This document shows, in pieces, positions 1 to 6,323 of a stretch of 6,530 bases of DNA. The position numbers and the translations under genes are program-made. Location of the stretch: assembly GCA_031425095.1 (NCBI GenBank), contig JANPIS010000135.1, positions 1-6,530 of the forward strand, written 5' to 3'. Under the pieces are notes generated by a model, which did not search any database, was not told where the DNA came from, and saw only the letters and a program-made list of their open reading frames with translations. The stretch is from JANNXQ01 sp031425095. GTDB taxonomy: Bacteria > Verrucomicrobiota > Verrucomicrobiia > Chthoniobacterales > Chthoniobacteraceae. Position 1 is the first letter of the stretch. Every line of letters begins with the position of its first letter.

Positions 1-18
1 GAGGAGTGGGGCATTCAT
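1..18 (-). CDS. Possible 5' end of the next minus-strand gene (partial)
   Basis: On the minus strand an ATG at 18-16 overlaps the TGA stop (17-15) of the glycosyltransferase gene in an ATGA arrangement and reads MNAPLL to the window edge. A second ATG at 14-12 directly abuts the stop and reads MPHS. Either would be translationally coupled to the gene before it, as is common in glycan operons. Only six codons are visible, so no family can be named and the gene itself is not proven. Confidence 0.35.
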
Positions 19-1190
19 CGGATGGCCTCCTCGCGGATGAGACCGATCTCGCGGAGCTGGCGCAGATACTCCGCGGCAAAGGTGGCGAAACTCAGCCGCT
101 CGTGGATCGCCGCGCTCGGGATGCGCACGCCCTGCGCGATCTGCGCCCACCATTCCAGCACGGCATCGGCGATGGCCCGCGGATCGCGATTCGGGACGAT
201 CGTGCCATGCACTCCCGGTTCGACCAGGTCGTTCGCTCCGGTGCTCGGCGTGAGCACGACCGGCAATCCGCAGGCCATCGCTTCGAGCGCGGTGCGGGCC
301 AGCCCTTCTTCGAGCGAAGGCAGGACGAAGACATCTGCCGCGTGGAGTTGTGCCGCCAGCTCGCGGTGCGGCAGGCGCGGGATCCACTCGATGGGCAGAT
401 CGCCGTAGCGCCCGAGGAGCGGACGCAGGCTGTCATGCACGCCGTCGTTCAGGATCAGCCGCGCGTCGGGAACGCTCTGGCGCACGAGACGAAAGGCCTC
501 CAGCAGATACGGCGTTCCTTTGCGCAACGAAGGCGCGCCGGTGGAGATGATCGTGAGTGGACGATTCTTCGGACGCGGTTCGCGCGCCGGCTCGAAGCAG
601 GTGAGGTCGATGGGATAGACGTTGCGCAGGATCTGCTCCGGGCGGAAGCCGTGCGCGAGGAAAGAGCGGGTAACGTGCGCGCTCGGCGAGAGGACATAAT
701 CGACCAGCGGCATCATCGCCACGGAGCGCCGGTACCAGTTGCGCGGGAAAGGCGGGAGCGGGCACTGCCAGCGCGCGTATTCCTCTTCGAGCGTGGCCCA
801 GTAGGTCTCGGGATGGGAATTGCCCGCATCCACGAAGGTCTTTCCGCCATGCTGGCGCACGAACGCGAAGCAATCATTCACGTAGCCGAAGCTGGAGAGA
901 AGGTGATCGCCGGGCTGGAGCTGGCGTTTCACCCAGCGATCGAACCACGGGAGCATCGCGAACCGGAACGTCTCCTCGCGGAACTGCGACAGAAACTGTC
1001 CGGCAGCGTAACCGCAGAGGCCGATCCACGGATTGAGCCGCGTGCGCTCGCGCGGGATGCCGGCGGTGCCGCGGCGCGTGCCGAGCGCGAGGAAGCGCAG
1101 CCGACCCTCGGCGTGCAGGGCGCGCGCATTATCGTCGCACACCGTGCGATTTGGCGTGGCCACGACGAAGTGCGGGCGCGAATCGCTCAT
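15..1190 (-). CDS. GT4-type (GT-B fold) glycosyltransferase
   Basis: This 391-residue protein is a nucleotide-sugar-dependent retaining glycosyltransferase of the GT4 (Glycos_transf_1) kind, probably cytoplasmic or membrane-peripheral, adding a sugar to a growing glycan. The C-terminal Rossmann domain is clear: a beta strand and RKGTPYLLEAF at about 223-233, with the basic pair usual for donor phosphate binding, then the PSLEEGLARTALEAMACGLP block at 291-310. That block holds the E-x7-E motif (E295, E303) that binds the donor sugar-nucleotide. STGANDLVEPGVHG follows at 316-329. The N-terminal acceptor domain has VDAGNSHPETYW at 120-131 followed by an EEEY segment, resembling the conserved His-containing acceptor loop of capsule and exopolysaccharide GT4 enzymes. 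Length is normal for the family. The ATG lies 6 bp after the FkbM gene stop, so the two are probably cotranscribed; no strong Shine-Dalgarno is seen. Donor and acceptor cannot be told. Confidence 0.92.
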   Translation of the reverse strand: MSDSRPHFVVATPNRTVCDDNARALHAEGRLRFLALGTRRGTAGIPRERTRLNPWIGLCGYAAGQFLSQFREETFRFAMLPWFDRWVKRQLQPGDHLLSSFGYVNDCFAFVRQHGGKTFVDAGNSHPETYWATLEEEYARWQCPLPPFPRNWYRRSVAMMPLVDYVLSPSAHVTRSFLAHGFRPEQILRNVYPIDLTCFEPAREPRPKNRPLTIISTGAPSLRKGTPYLLEAFRLVRQSVPDARLILNDGVHDSLRPLLGRYGDLPIEWIPRLPHRELAAQLHAADVFVLPSLEEGLARTALEAMACGLPVVLTPSTGANDLVEPGVHGTIVPNRDPRAIADAVLEWWAQIAQGVRIPSAAIHERLSFATFAAEYLRQLREIGLIREEAIR

Positions 1191-1196
1191 CTGCGC

Positions 1197-1985
1197 TCAG
1201 CCGCGGAGCCACGCTTCGGTGTCGCCGACCGCGTCCACTTTCCGCAAGCCCGCCGCCGCGAGCGTCGCACGGCAGCGCTCCAATCCCTCGGCGCCGGTGG
1301 CCCACTCGTGCCATTCAATGATCACGAGCCGGTAGGCGCGGAGCAGTGCCTCGGTGCCTGGCAGCACGTCGATCTCCCCACCTTCGATGTCCATGATCAT
1401 CACATCGAAAGGCCCGTCCTCCGCGTGCAGCGACTCCAGCGAGCGGCCCGGCACCGTCACTGGCTCGTCACTTTTCCGCTGCGCCGTGCCGCCGACGATG
1501 TAGCGCGGGTGAAGGTAAAAGGTGACCTCCGCCTCACGGCTCGCCGCGGCGTTGAGCACGGAGAAGCCCGCGCCGTTGAGCTGCCGGTTGCGCTCGATCC
1601 ATGGGATGAGCTTCGGATTGCCCTCCACCACGAGGTGCTTGGTGCGTTCGGCGAGCAGGCGATTCGTCACGCACGAGACGATGCCGAGGCAGGCGCCGAG
1701 CTCGAGCACGCGATCCGCCGGCTGCACATATCGCCCGATGAGCGCGCGCTCTTCGGCTTCGTAATCCGCGGAGAGAAAGCACGACCGGTAGGCGCGGGAG
1801 GTGAGATCCTTCGGGATGTCGAACTCGCAACCATCCACCCGAAAGCGCCCGCCGCGCAGATCGAAAATCCACCCCTGCACCGGGCGGATCCACTCCTGAT
1901 GCACATAACCCAAGGCGCTCCCGAGCGGACGCCGGATGCTGGGCGGGAGGAATTTGCGGGCCGATTGCGTGAGGGATGAGGTCAT
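1197..1985 (-). CDS. FkbM family SAM-dependent methyltransferase
   Basis: From the ATG at 1985 this is a 262-residue class I methyltransferase. SAM motif I is VLELGACLGIVS at 93-104. The acidic end of strand 2 is VVEGNPKLIPW at 119-129 (E121, contacting the SAM ribose in the family). The FkbM signature MDIEGGE is at 198-204. FkbM-type enzymes generally O-methylate hydroxyls on sugars or polyketides, and they are frequent in polysaccharide loci. The reading frame stays open to an ATG at 2108, but the extra 41 residues are Pro/Ala/Arg-rich without family features and would overlap the upstream extension of the divergent methyltransferase; MTSSLTQSARKFLP is the better start. No Shine-Dalgarno precedes it; a TATCTT at 2005-2000 could be a -10 giving a very short leader. 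It is first in the unit with the GT4 gene. Methyl acceptor is unknown, most likely a sugar. Confidence 0.9.
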   Translation of the reverse strand: MTSSLTQSARKFLPPSIRRPLGSALGYVHQEWIRPVQGWIFDLRGGRFRVDGCEFDIPKDLTSRAYRSCFLSADYEAEERALIGRYVQPADRVLELGACLGIVSCVTNRLLAERTKHLVVEGNPKLIPWIERNRQLNGAGFSVLNAAASREAEVTFYLHPRYIVGGTAQRKSDEPVTVPGRSLESLHAEDGPFDVMIMDIEGGEIDVLPGTEALLRAYRLVIIEWHEWATGAEGLERCRATLAAAGLRKVDAVGDTEAWLRG

Positions 1986-2167
1986 CGGATCAGGCGGGGA
2001 AGATAGGCACCGAGGACCGATGGGCGAGCAAACAGATTGGGGTGCAAGGCAAGGCGGGGCGGCCGGGCGAAGGCCTCGCGCGGCAGCGACCAAATTGCCA
2101 AAGCCCAAAATTCCGGGCCATCGACTTCTTCCTTCTGACTCCCCGCAGTGCGCATATACTTTCTCCC
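1986..2167. promoter_or_regulatory. Divergent intergenic control region
   Basis: These 182 bp lie between the divergent FkbM (minus) and SAM methyltransferase (plus) starts. Both frames happen to remain open through part of it, but the translations are low-complexity and lack family features. The plus-side -10 box is at 2155-2160. On the minus side TATCTT (2005-2000) sits 14 nt before the FkbM ATG, with no convincing -35. The middle (about 2041-2100) is GC-rich and the part near 2095-2120 is more AT-rich. No riboswitch or known operator is recognised. Confidence 0.5.
2133..2160 (+). promoter_or_regulatory. Putative sigma70-type promoter for the SAM methyltransferase
   Basis: TATACT at 2155-2160 matches the TATAAT consensus at five of six positions in a GC-rich setting. 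Upstream at 16 bp spacing is TTCTGA (2133-2138), a poor -35. Transcription would start near 2167-2168, which is the GTG codon itself, so the message may be leaderless. Sequence match only. Confidence 0.5.
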
Positions 2168-2908
2168 GTGCTCGAACATCCGAACGAACTCTACGTCGGC
2201 GCGCCGCGCCCGAAGGACGGATGTCGGCGCACGATCGAGGTCATCACCGCCAAGCTGCGGGAGCTTGCGACGCTCGCGGGCGAACGGATGCTGGACGTCG
2301 GATGCGGCGATGGATCGTTCACGGCCGTGTTCGGGCCGGGCTTCCGGGAGGCCCACGGGATCGACGTGCAGGATGCGTATCTGGAGACCTTCCGCGCCGC
2401 CGTGGCGGGAGACGCGCGCTACACCATCACGCACATGTCGGCCTCCGCCATGACGTATCCTGACGCGCACTTCGACTCCATCGTGACCATCGAAACCCTG
2501 GAGCACGTGCCCGATCTCGCGAGCGCGGCGGGGGAGATCAGCCGCGTCCTGCGGCCGGGCGGCGAACTCGTGATCACCGTGCCGAATCGGTGGTTCCCCT
2601 TTGAAAATCACGGCATTCGCATCGGCGCCTGGGAGCGACACGGGCGCATCCCGCTGCTCACCTATCTGCCCTGGCTGCACCGCCGCCTCTCCATCGCCCG
2701 CGTCTTCAAAGCCGGGGATCTGGATTCGCTCTTCCGGCCGCACGGTTTGCGCCGCACCGGGCTCGCCTACGCGTGGCCGACTTTCGAGCATGGGGGAAAT
2801 CGTCTGCAACCGCTGCTCAAGCCGCTCTTCGGCCTGATGCGCACGATGGAGCGCTCGCCGCTGCGCATGTTCGGCTCGTCGGTGGTCGTGCGTTACGTGA
2901 AGGCATAA
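2168..2908 (+). CDS. Class I SAM-dependent methyltransferase (Methyltransf_11 type)
   Basis: With the GTG at 2168 this is a 246-residue soluble methyltransferase. Motif I is MLDVGCGDGSF at 41-51, the strand-2 acidic residue is D66 in HGIDVQD, LEHV is at 111-114, and the post-motif RVLRPGGELVITVPN is at 126-140. These are the standard marks of UbiE/Methyltransf_11-like enzymes. The Arg/Trp/Phe-rich stretch after it (RWFPFENHGIRIGAW, 141-155) probably forms the acceptor-binding insert; similar sequences occur in methyltransferases of glycan clusters. The frame is open back to an ATG at 1976, but the additional 64 residues do not look like a domain and contain the -10 box, so the GTG is preferred. 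There is no Shine-Dalgarno. It stands alone on the plus strand between minus-strand genes and converges on the membrane protein at 2946. A sugar or lipid-linked glycan acceptor is inferred; quinone methylation is less likely from the context. Confidence 0.88.
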   Translation: MLEHPNELYVGAPRPKDGCRRTIEVITAKLRELATLAGERMLDVGCGDGSFTAVFGPGFREAHGIDVQDAYLETFRAAVAGDARYTITHMSASAMTYPDAHFDSIVTIETLEHVPDLASAAGEISRVLRPGGELVITVPNRWFPFENHGIRIGAWERHGRIPLLTYLPWLHRRLSIARVFKAGDLDSLFRPHGLRRTGLAYAWPTFEHGGNRLQPLLKPLFGLMRTMERSPLRMFGSSVVVRYVKA

Positions 2909-2917
2909 ACTCCTCCC

Positions 2918-2933
2918 CTCCTGAACGCGGGAG
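2918..2933. terminator. Small hairpin in convergent spacer, weak terminator candidate
   Basis: CTCCTG (2918-2923) pairs with CGGGAG (2928-2933), six pairs including one G-U, around an AACG loop. It is in the 37-bp gap between convergent stops, where a shared terminator is expected. No T-tract follows on either strand, so intrinsic termination is doubtful. Confidence 0.25.
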
Positions 2934-2945
2934 CGGCGGGCGGGC

Positions 2946-4580
2946 TCAACGGTTCTCCGCGCGCATCGTGCCGGCCCAACCTTCCCGCAATCTGTAAAAC
3001 TCCAAAGTGACTGGCGCTCGGGTCGGATCAGTTCCAGTCGCGCGTTGCGCGTAGCGTCCGCTGAGTTTCCAGATCGCCAGCCGCACCTTAGCGGCCAGCG
3101 GCGTGGCTTGCGGGGGCGGCGTGAAAGTTCGTCGCGCGAACATCTCGCTGCCGGCGTCGATCGCGGCCTTCAACTCCGGCGCGATGGGATGATCCGGGCT
3201 GTAGGCAAAGACGGCGCTGGCAAAATTGCGCCGCGCAAAACCAGCCAGCGCTTCCACCCGTGGCCAGCCGTCGATGTCCGGTCCGATCATCCGATCGGCC
3301 AGCAGACCGACGGCGCCGAGCCCGCCCGTGTCCCACGATTCAAAGGGCGGATTGTTCGAGCGCAGATTCGTCATCACCACCTCCGAGGGCAGCGTGTGTG
3401 CGGCGATCTCCCCGGCGATCGCGCGTGCCGCCTCCGTCATCCGCGGCACCGAGGCGCGGAAGGAAAAGAATGCCGCCATGACCACCGCCAGCGGCAGGAC
3501 CAGCGCCGGATACCAGCGTGTGCGCAACATCTCGAAGCTGTGTGCAGCCAGGATGCTCGCCGGGAGCACGAGGAAGGCGAATTGCGAAAACTCGACGAAG
3601 CAGAAGTGGAGGAAGAGTAACTCCACCGGAATAAAGCCGATGCAGAAGACGAGGCTGCACTCCAGTGCCCGCCGGGCCTGCGTGGCTCGCCGCAGCCAGA
3701 GCAGCCCCACGGCCGCGGCGAGCATCAGCGCGGGGCCGACGAAGAAGACGTTGCGCGCCGCCACCGCTCCGAGCATCCGCGCCCGCGAGACATCCATGCC
3801 GGCCACACCTGTCTGCCGCCGGATGTAGAAAAGCGCGGCGGCGAGGTCCGGGATGAAGACGGCCAATTGCACGAGGAAGGCCGCCACCGCGAGTGTGGCA
3901 CCGAGTAGCAGCGCGCGGGTGGCCGGCCAGCGCACGAGTCCGGGCCAGAGTTCGAGCCAGCGCGCGCCAGCCGGTGCAGCCATCCAGAGCAGCGCGGGCA
4001 TCTGATAGTAGAAGGACCAGTCGATCAGCCCGCCCACCAGCGCGAGCAGCCCGAGCCACCAAGCCCGCGCTTTCCCCTCCCGGACCGCGAGCGCCAGGTG
4101 CATGCCGAAAGGAAAAAGCGCCGCGGTCAGGCCGATGATGTTGCTCTCCCAATCCATGACGATCATGACCGGCGCGAGAATGTAGAGCGCCCCGCCCAGC
4201 CACGCCGCGCGGGGCGTGAACCACCGCCGGAGCAGCGCATAGACGGCGAGGCTGCTCGCCACTTTGAAAGTCACCGCGAAGGTCAGGCAGAGGCGCGCGC
4301 CGCCGAGCGCATAAAGCGCCGTGTACATCCACACGCCCGGATACGGATGGGTCGAGGAATTGAGATCCTCCGGATGCGGCATCGTGCCCGTCATCACATG
4401 CATCCAGGTCAGCGCCCCACTGCGCTCCCAGAATCCGTACTCGAGAAGTTTGCGCGCCTGGAAAATCTCCCACTGACTCCAGAACTCGCATTGGCTGGCC
4501 ACGGCGATGCGGCTGACGATCCACAGGAGCATCAGCGCGAAGTAGGGAAAGAGGCGGCGAAAACGGGAGGCGAACGTCAT
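2946..4580 (-). CDS. Polytopic membrane protein, GT-C glycosyltransferase-like
   Basis: This 544-residue protein has a basic N-terminus (MTFASRFRRLF), a first membrane helix at about 11-29, and roughly ten more hydrophobic helices between about 83 and 375. A soluble C-terminal domain follows at about 376-544. The long first loop (30-82) with HPYPGVWMY at 78-86 resembles the loop and HPP-type motif of GT-C enzymes of the ArnT/PMT sort, which use polyprenyl-phosphate sugars on the periplasmic side. The expected acidic pair after helix 1 is not clear: only E32 and E38 are there (CEFWSQWE), so catalytic status is uncertain. The ATG at 4580 gives a proper N-terminal signal-anchor; no Shine-Dalgarno is visible, and a TATTTT at 4616-4611 is a weak -10 candidate. 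It lies 131 bp after the other GT-C-like gene on the same strand and may be read with it. An uncharacterised membrane protein with this fold but another role remains possible. Confidence 0.75.
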   Translation of the reverse strand: MTFASRFRRLFPYFALMLLWIVSRIAVASQCEFWSQWEIFQARKLLEYGFWERSGALTWMHVMTGTMPHPEDLNSSTHPYPGVWMYTALYALGGARLCLTFAVTFKVASSLAVYALLRRWFTPRAAWLGGALYILAPVMIVMDWESNIIGLTAALFPFGMHLALAVREGKARAWWLGLLALVGGLIDWSFYYQMPALLWMAAPAGARWLELWPGLVRWPATRALLLGATLAVAAFLVQLAVFIPDLAAALFYIRRQTGVAGMDVSRARMLGAVAARNVFFVGPALMLAAAVGLLWLRRATQARRALECSLVFCIGFIPVELLFLHFCFVEFSQFAFLVLPASILAAHSFEMLRTRWYPALVLPLAVVMAAFFSFRASVPRMTEAARAIAGEIAAHTLPSEVVMTNLRSNNPPFESWDTGGLGAVGLLADRMIGPDIDGWPRVEALAGFARRNFASAVFAYSPDHPIAPELKAAIDAGSEMFARRTFTPPPQATPLAAKVRLAIWKLSGRYAQRATGTDPTRAPVTLEFYRLREGWAGTMRAENR

Positions 4581-4711
4581 GAGACTCGTTGCTTAGCGAA
4601 ACGGTGAACCAAAATAAACGGCAAAGGCATCGCTCCCCGGTGCCGCGAAGACTCCGTGCGGGGTGGGGATTAAAGGAGCGCACGCACTCGGCGACCGCGG
4701 AAAGTGCCTGC

Positions 4712-6172
4712 TCACTTTATCAGATCTCTTGCGTGAATGATCTCGATCGACCGCGGGTACTCCGGGAAAGACCAGCGCGCGACGCCGATGGGATTCCATT
4801 TGGGAAGTGGCAACTGCAAGTGCAGTCTTTCATTGAGCCAGTAAATGGATGTCGGACCCACGACATAGATATCCTCGGGACGAAGCGGCACGTCGGTGGG
4901 GAGCGTCTTCGGGAATGGCGCAGAAAAAGCCCAATCGATCGCTCCCTTCGGAAGACGGTAGTCATACACATACCTGGCTGCCGTGGCATCAATCAGGACA
5001 GGGTGTTCGGGTGTGGGTTGGGGCATCGCTTCCGGCGTTTGCACGGGATTAGTCTTCCGGTGGATGTGACCGGTCGCCTCACCGAAGATCTCGAAGACCG
5101 TTCGGGAGTGGGCGATGAGTAAGGCCGCAACGATGGCCGCCAGCCCAGCCATCGATCGCGCCGAACCGAACTGCCCCCAGTAAGCCGCGGTCAGGGCAAA
5201 TACGGAAAGAATCATATACCACACCATGCCCTGTCCCAGACACCCCAGGAAACCCAGCCCGACTATCACGCTCGAAGCAAAGAGCGCGATGCGAACCAAT
5301 CCAGCATCGTCAGCATGCCGGCGGAAGCAGAGCAGCAGGGAAACCGCCCACAATCCGACCACAGGCAATTGGGTGACATTCAGCAGCCGCAGGTAGGCCA
5401 GCAACATCCCGAACTTGTCACCTCCGGTCCGGCCCGCCGCGTGAAATTGAAAGGTATGAAGAAACTCCGTGAGACGGAATTCAATCATGAGGCAAAAACC
5501 CAGCACGGTCAGCAGGCCGCTCGCTCCGGCCAGTAAAACGAGACGACCCATCGGGACGCCACTGCGCCACAACTGAACGAAGGAAGCCACCGCCACCGCC
5601 GCGGAGAGCGGCGCCACCCGCGCCGCAACCAATCCGCCCAGAAACATGAAGAGAAACCCAAAGAAGATCACCACGTCCCGTCGCCAGAACCACGCATGGG
5701 CGACCAGACCCGCCATCGTGAAAGCGATCGAAAGCGGTTCGGCCCGCAATCCAACCGGTAACGTGGCGGTGGCCACCCCGAACGGTACCAAAAGCTCCAG
5801 CAGCCTCGGAGCCTTCCCGCGCCGCAAAAGTCCGATTGTTGACCAACTGATCAGCACGTAAGCGGCCGCTTGAAACGCGATCAACGATCCTGCAGAAATC
5901 CCAAAGATCTTCAGCCACCCTGCCAGCGCATAGGAATGGCCGGGTGGTTGGGAAAAGTATCGCTCGCTTGGGAAATTTTGCCGTTCCAGCAGCGGGTTCA
6001 CCAAATCTCCGCCGTGAGCCATGTTCAAACCCGCGCCGATAAAGAACAAATCGTCCGAGTTGGGACGGGGATACCCCAAGACTGCAAGTCCGCAGAAGAA
6101 GAGGAAGGCGAATGCCGGTGTCAGGAAAGTCGAGAAGCGCCCGGTCGGGAGTGGGAGAAGAGGGTTGGACAT
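4712..6172 (-). CDS. Polytopic membrane protein, probable GT-C glycosyltransferase
   Basis: The 486-residue product has a first membrane helix at about 15-34, then YPRPNSDDLFF (34-44) with the D40-D41 pair in the first periplasmic loop. SQPPGHSYALAGW follows at 74-86, the counterpart of the HPP motif, and LRAEPL is at 142-147. This order (helix, acidic pair, PP motif, helices) is that of GT-C transferases, which take a sugar from a polyprenyl-phosphate carrier. About nine or ten further hydrophobic helices run to about 357, and a soluble tail (358-486) closes the protein. The layout parallels the 544-residue neighbour, though the two are not obviously similar in sequence. Base composition looks lower in GC than in neighbouring genes (hand count 31/60 at 4921-4980, 37/60 at 5701-5760). 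The ATG at 6172 has no Shine-Dalgarno but has a palindrome 5 bp upstream. Sugar and acceptor are unknown. Confidence 0.82.
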   Translation of the reverse strand: MSNPLLPLPTGRFSTFLTPAFAFLFFCGLAVLGYPRPNSDDLFFIGAGLNMAHGGDLVNPLLERQNFPSERYFSQPPGHSYALAGWLKIFGISAGSLIAFQAAAYVLISWSTIGLLRRGKAPRLLELLVPFGVATATLPVGLRAEPLSIAFTMAGLVAHAWFWRRDVVIFFGFLFMFLGGLVAARVAPLSAAVAVASFVQLWRSGVPMGRLVLLAGASGLLTVLGFCLMIEFRLTEFLHTFQFHAAGRTGGDKFGMLLAYLRLLNVTQLPVVGLWAVSLLLCFRRHADDAGLVRIALFASSVIVGLGFLGCLGQGMVWYMILSVFALTAAYWGQFGSARSMAGLAAIVAALLIAHSRTVFEIFGEATGHIHRKTNPVQTPEAMPQPTPEHPVLIDATAARYVYDYRLPKGAIDWAFSAPFPKTLPTDVPLRPEDIYVVGPTSIYWLNERLHLQLPLPKWNPIGVARWSFPEYPRSIEIIHARDLIK

Positions 6173-6177
6173 TCAGC

Positions 6178-6190
6178 GACCGGACCGGTC
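6178..6190. promoter_or_regulatory. 13-bp palindrome beside the GT-C start, possible operator
   Basis: GACCGG-A-CCGGTC is a perfect six-base inverted repeat about one central base, five bases upstream of the minus-strand ATG at 6172 and within the 151-bp divergent spacer. The arms are too close for an RNA hairpin without opening inner pairs, so a dimeric protein site is the likelier reading, if it is functional. In GC-rich DNA such a palindrome may also be chance. Confidence 0.25.
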
Positions 6191-6323
6191 TCCACGCGAA
6201 CATCCCACTCAAATCGCGATGGATGAAAGACGAAAGGAGCGGCACCTCGGAAATTTCTCGCGCGGTGGCCAACGGCAGAAATGGAACGCATTCCCGCGTG
6301 ACAGAGAGTGCCCCTCGGGCAAG

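Noticed and set aside
6..1979. A 657-codon open frame on the plus strand spanning almost exactly the GT4 and FkbM genes
   Set aside because: It is fully antisense to two genes with clear catalytic motifs. Its translation is Arg/Ala/Glu/His-rich with no recognisable domain, as expected for the mirror frame of GC-rich coding DNA.
1982..2809. A 275-codon minus-strand frame opposite the SAM methyltransferase
   Set aside because: It is antisense to clear SAM-binding motifs and is Arg/His/Glu-rich with no domain.
4635..4663. CCCCG/CGGGG inverted repeat between the two GT-C-like genes, considered as a terminator
   Set aside because: The stem has only five pairs around a 19-base loop and no T-tract; chance is likely in this GC-rich stretch.
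3340..4683. A 447-codon minus-strand frame overlapping the 544-residue membrane protein
   Set aside because: Its translation is Arg/Gly/Ala-rich without hydrophobic periodicity, while the other frame gives well-formed membrane helices; it is a shadow.
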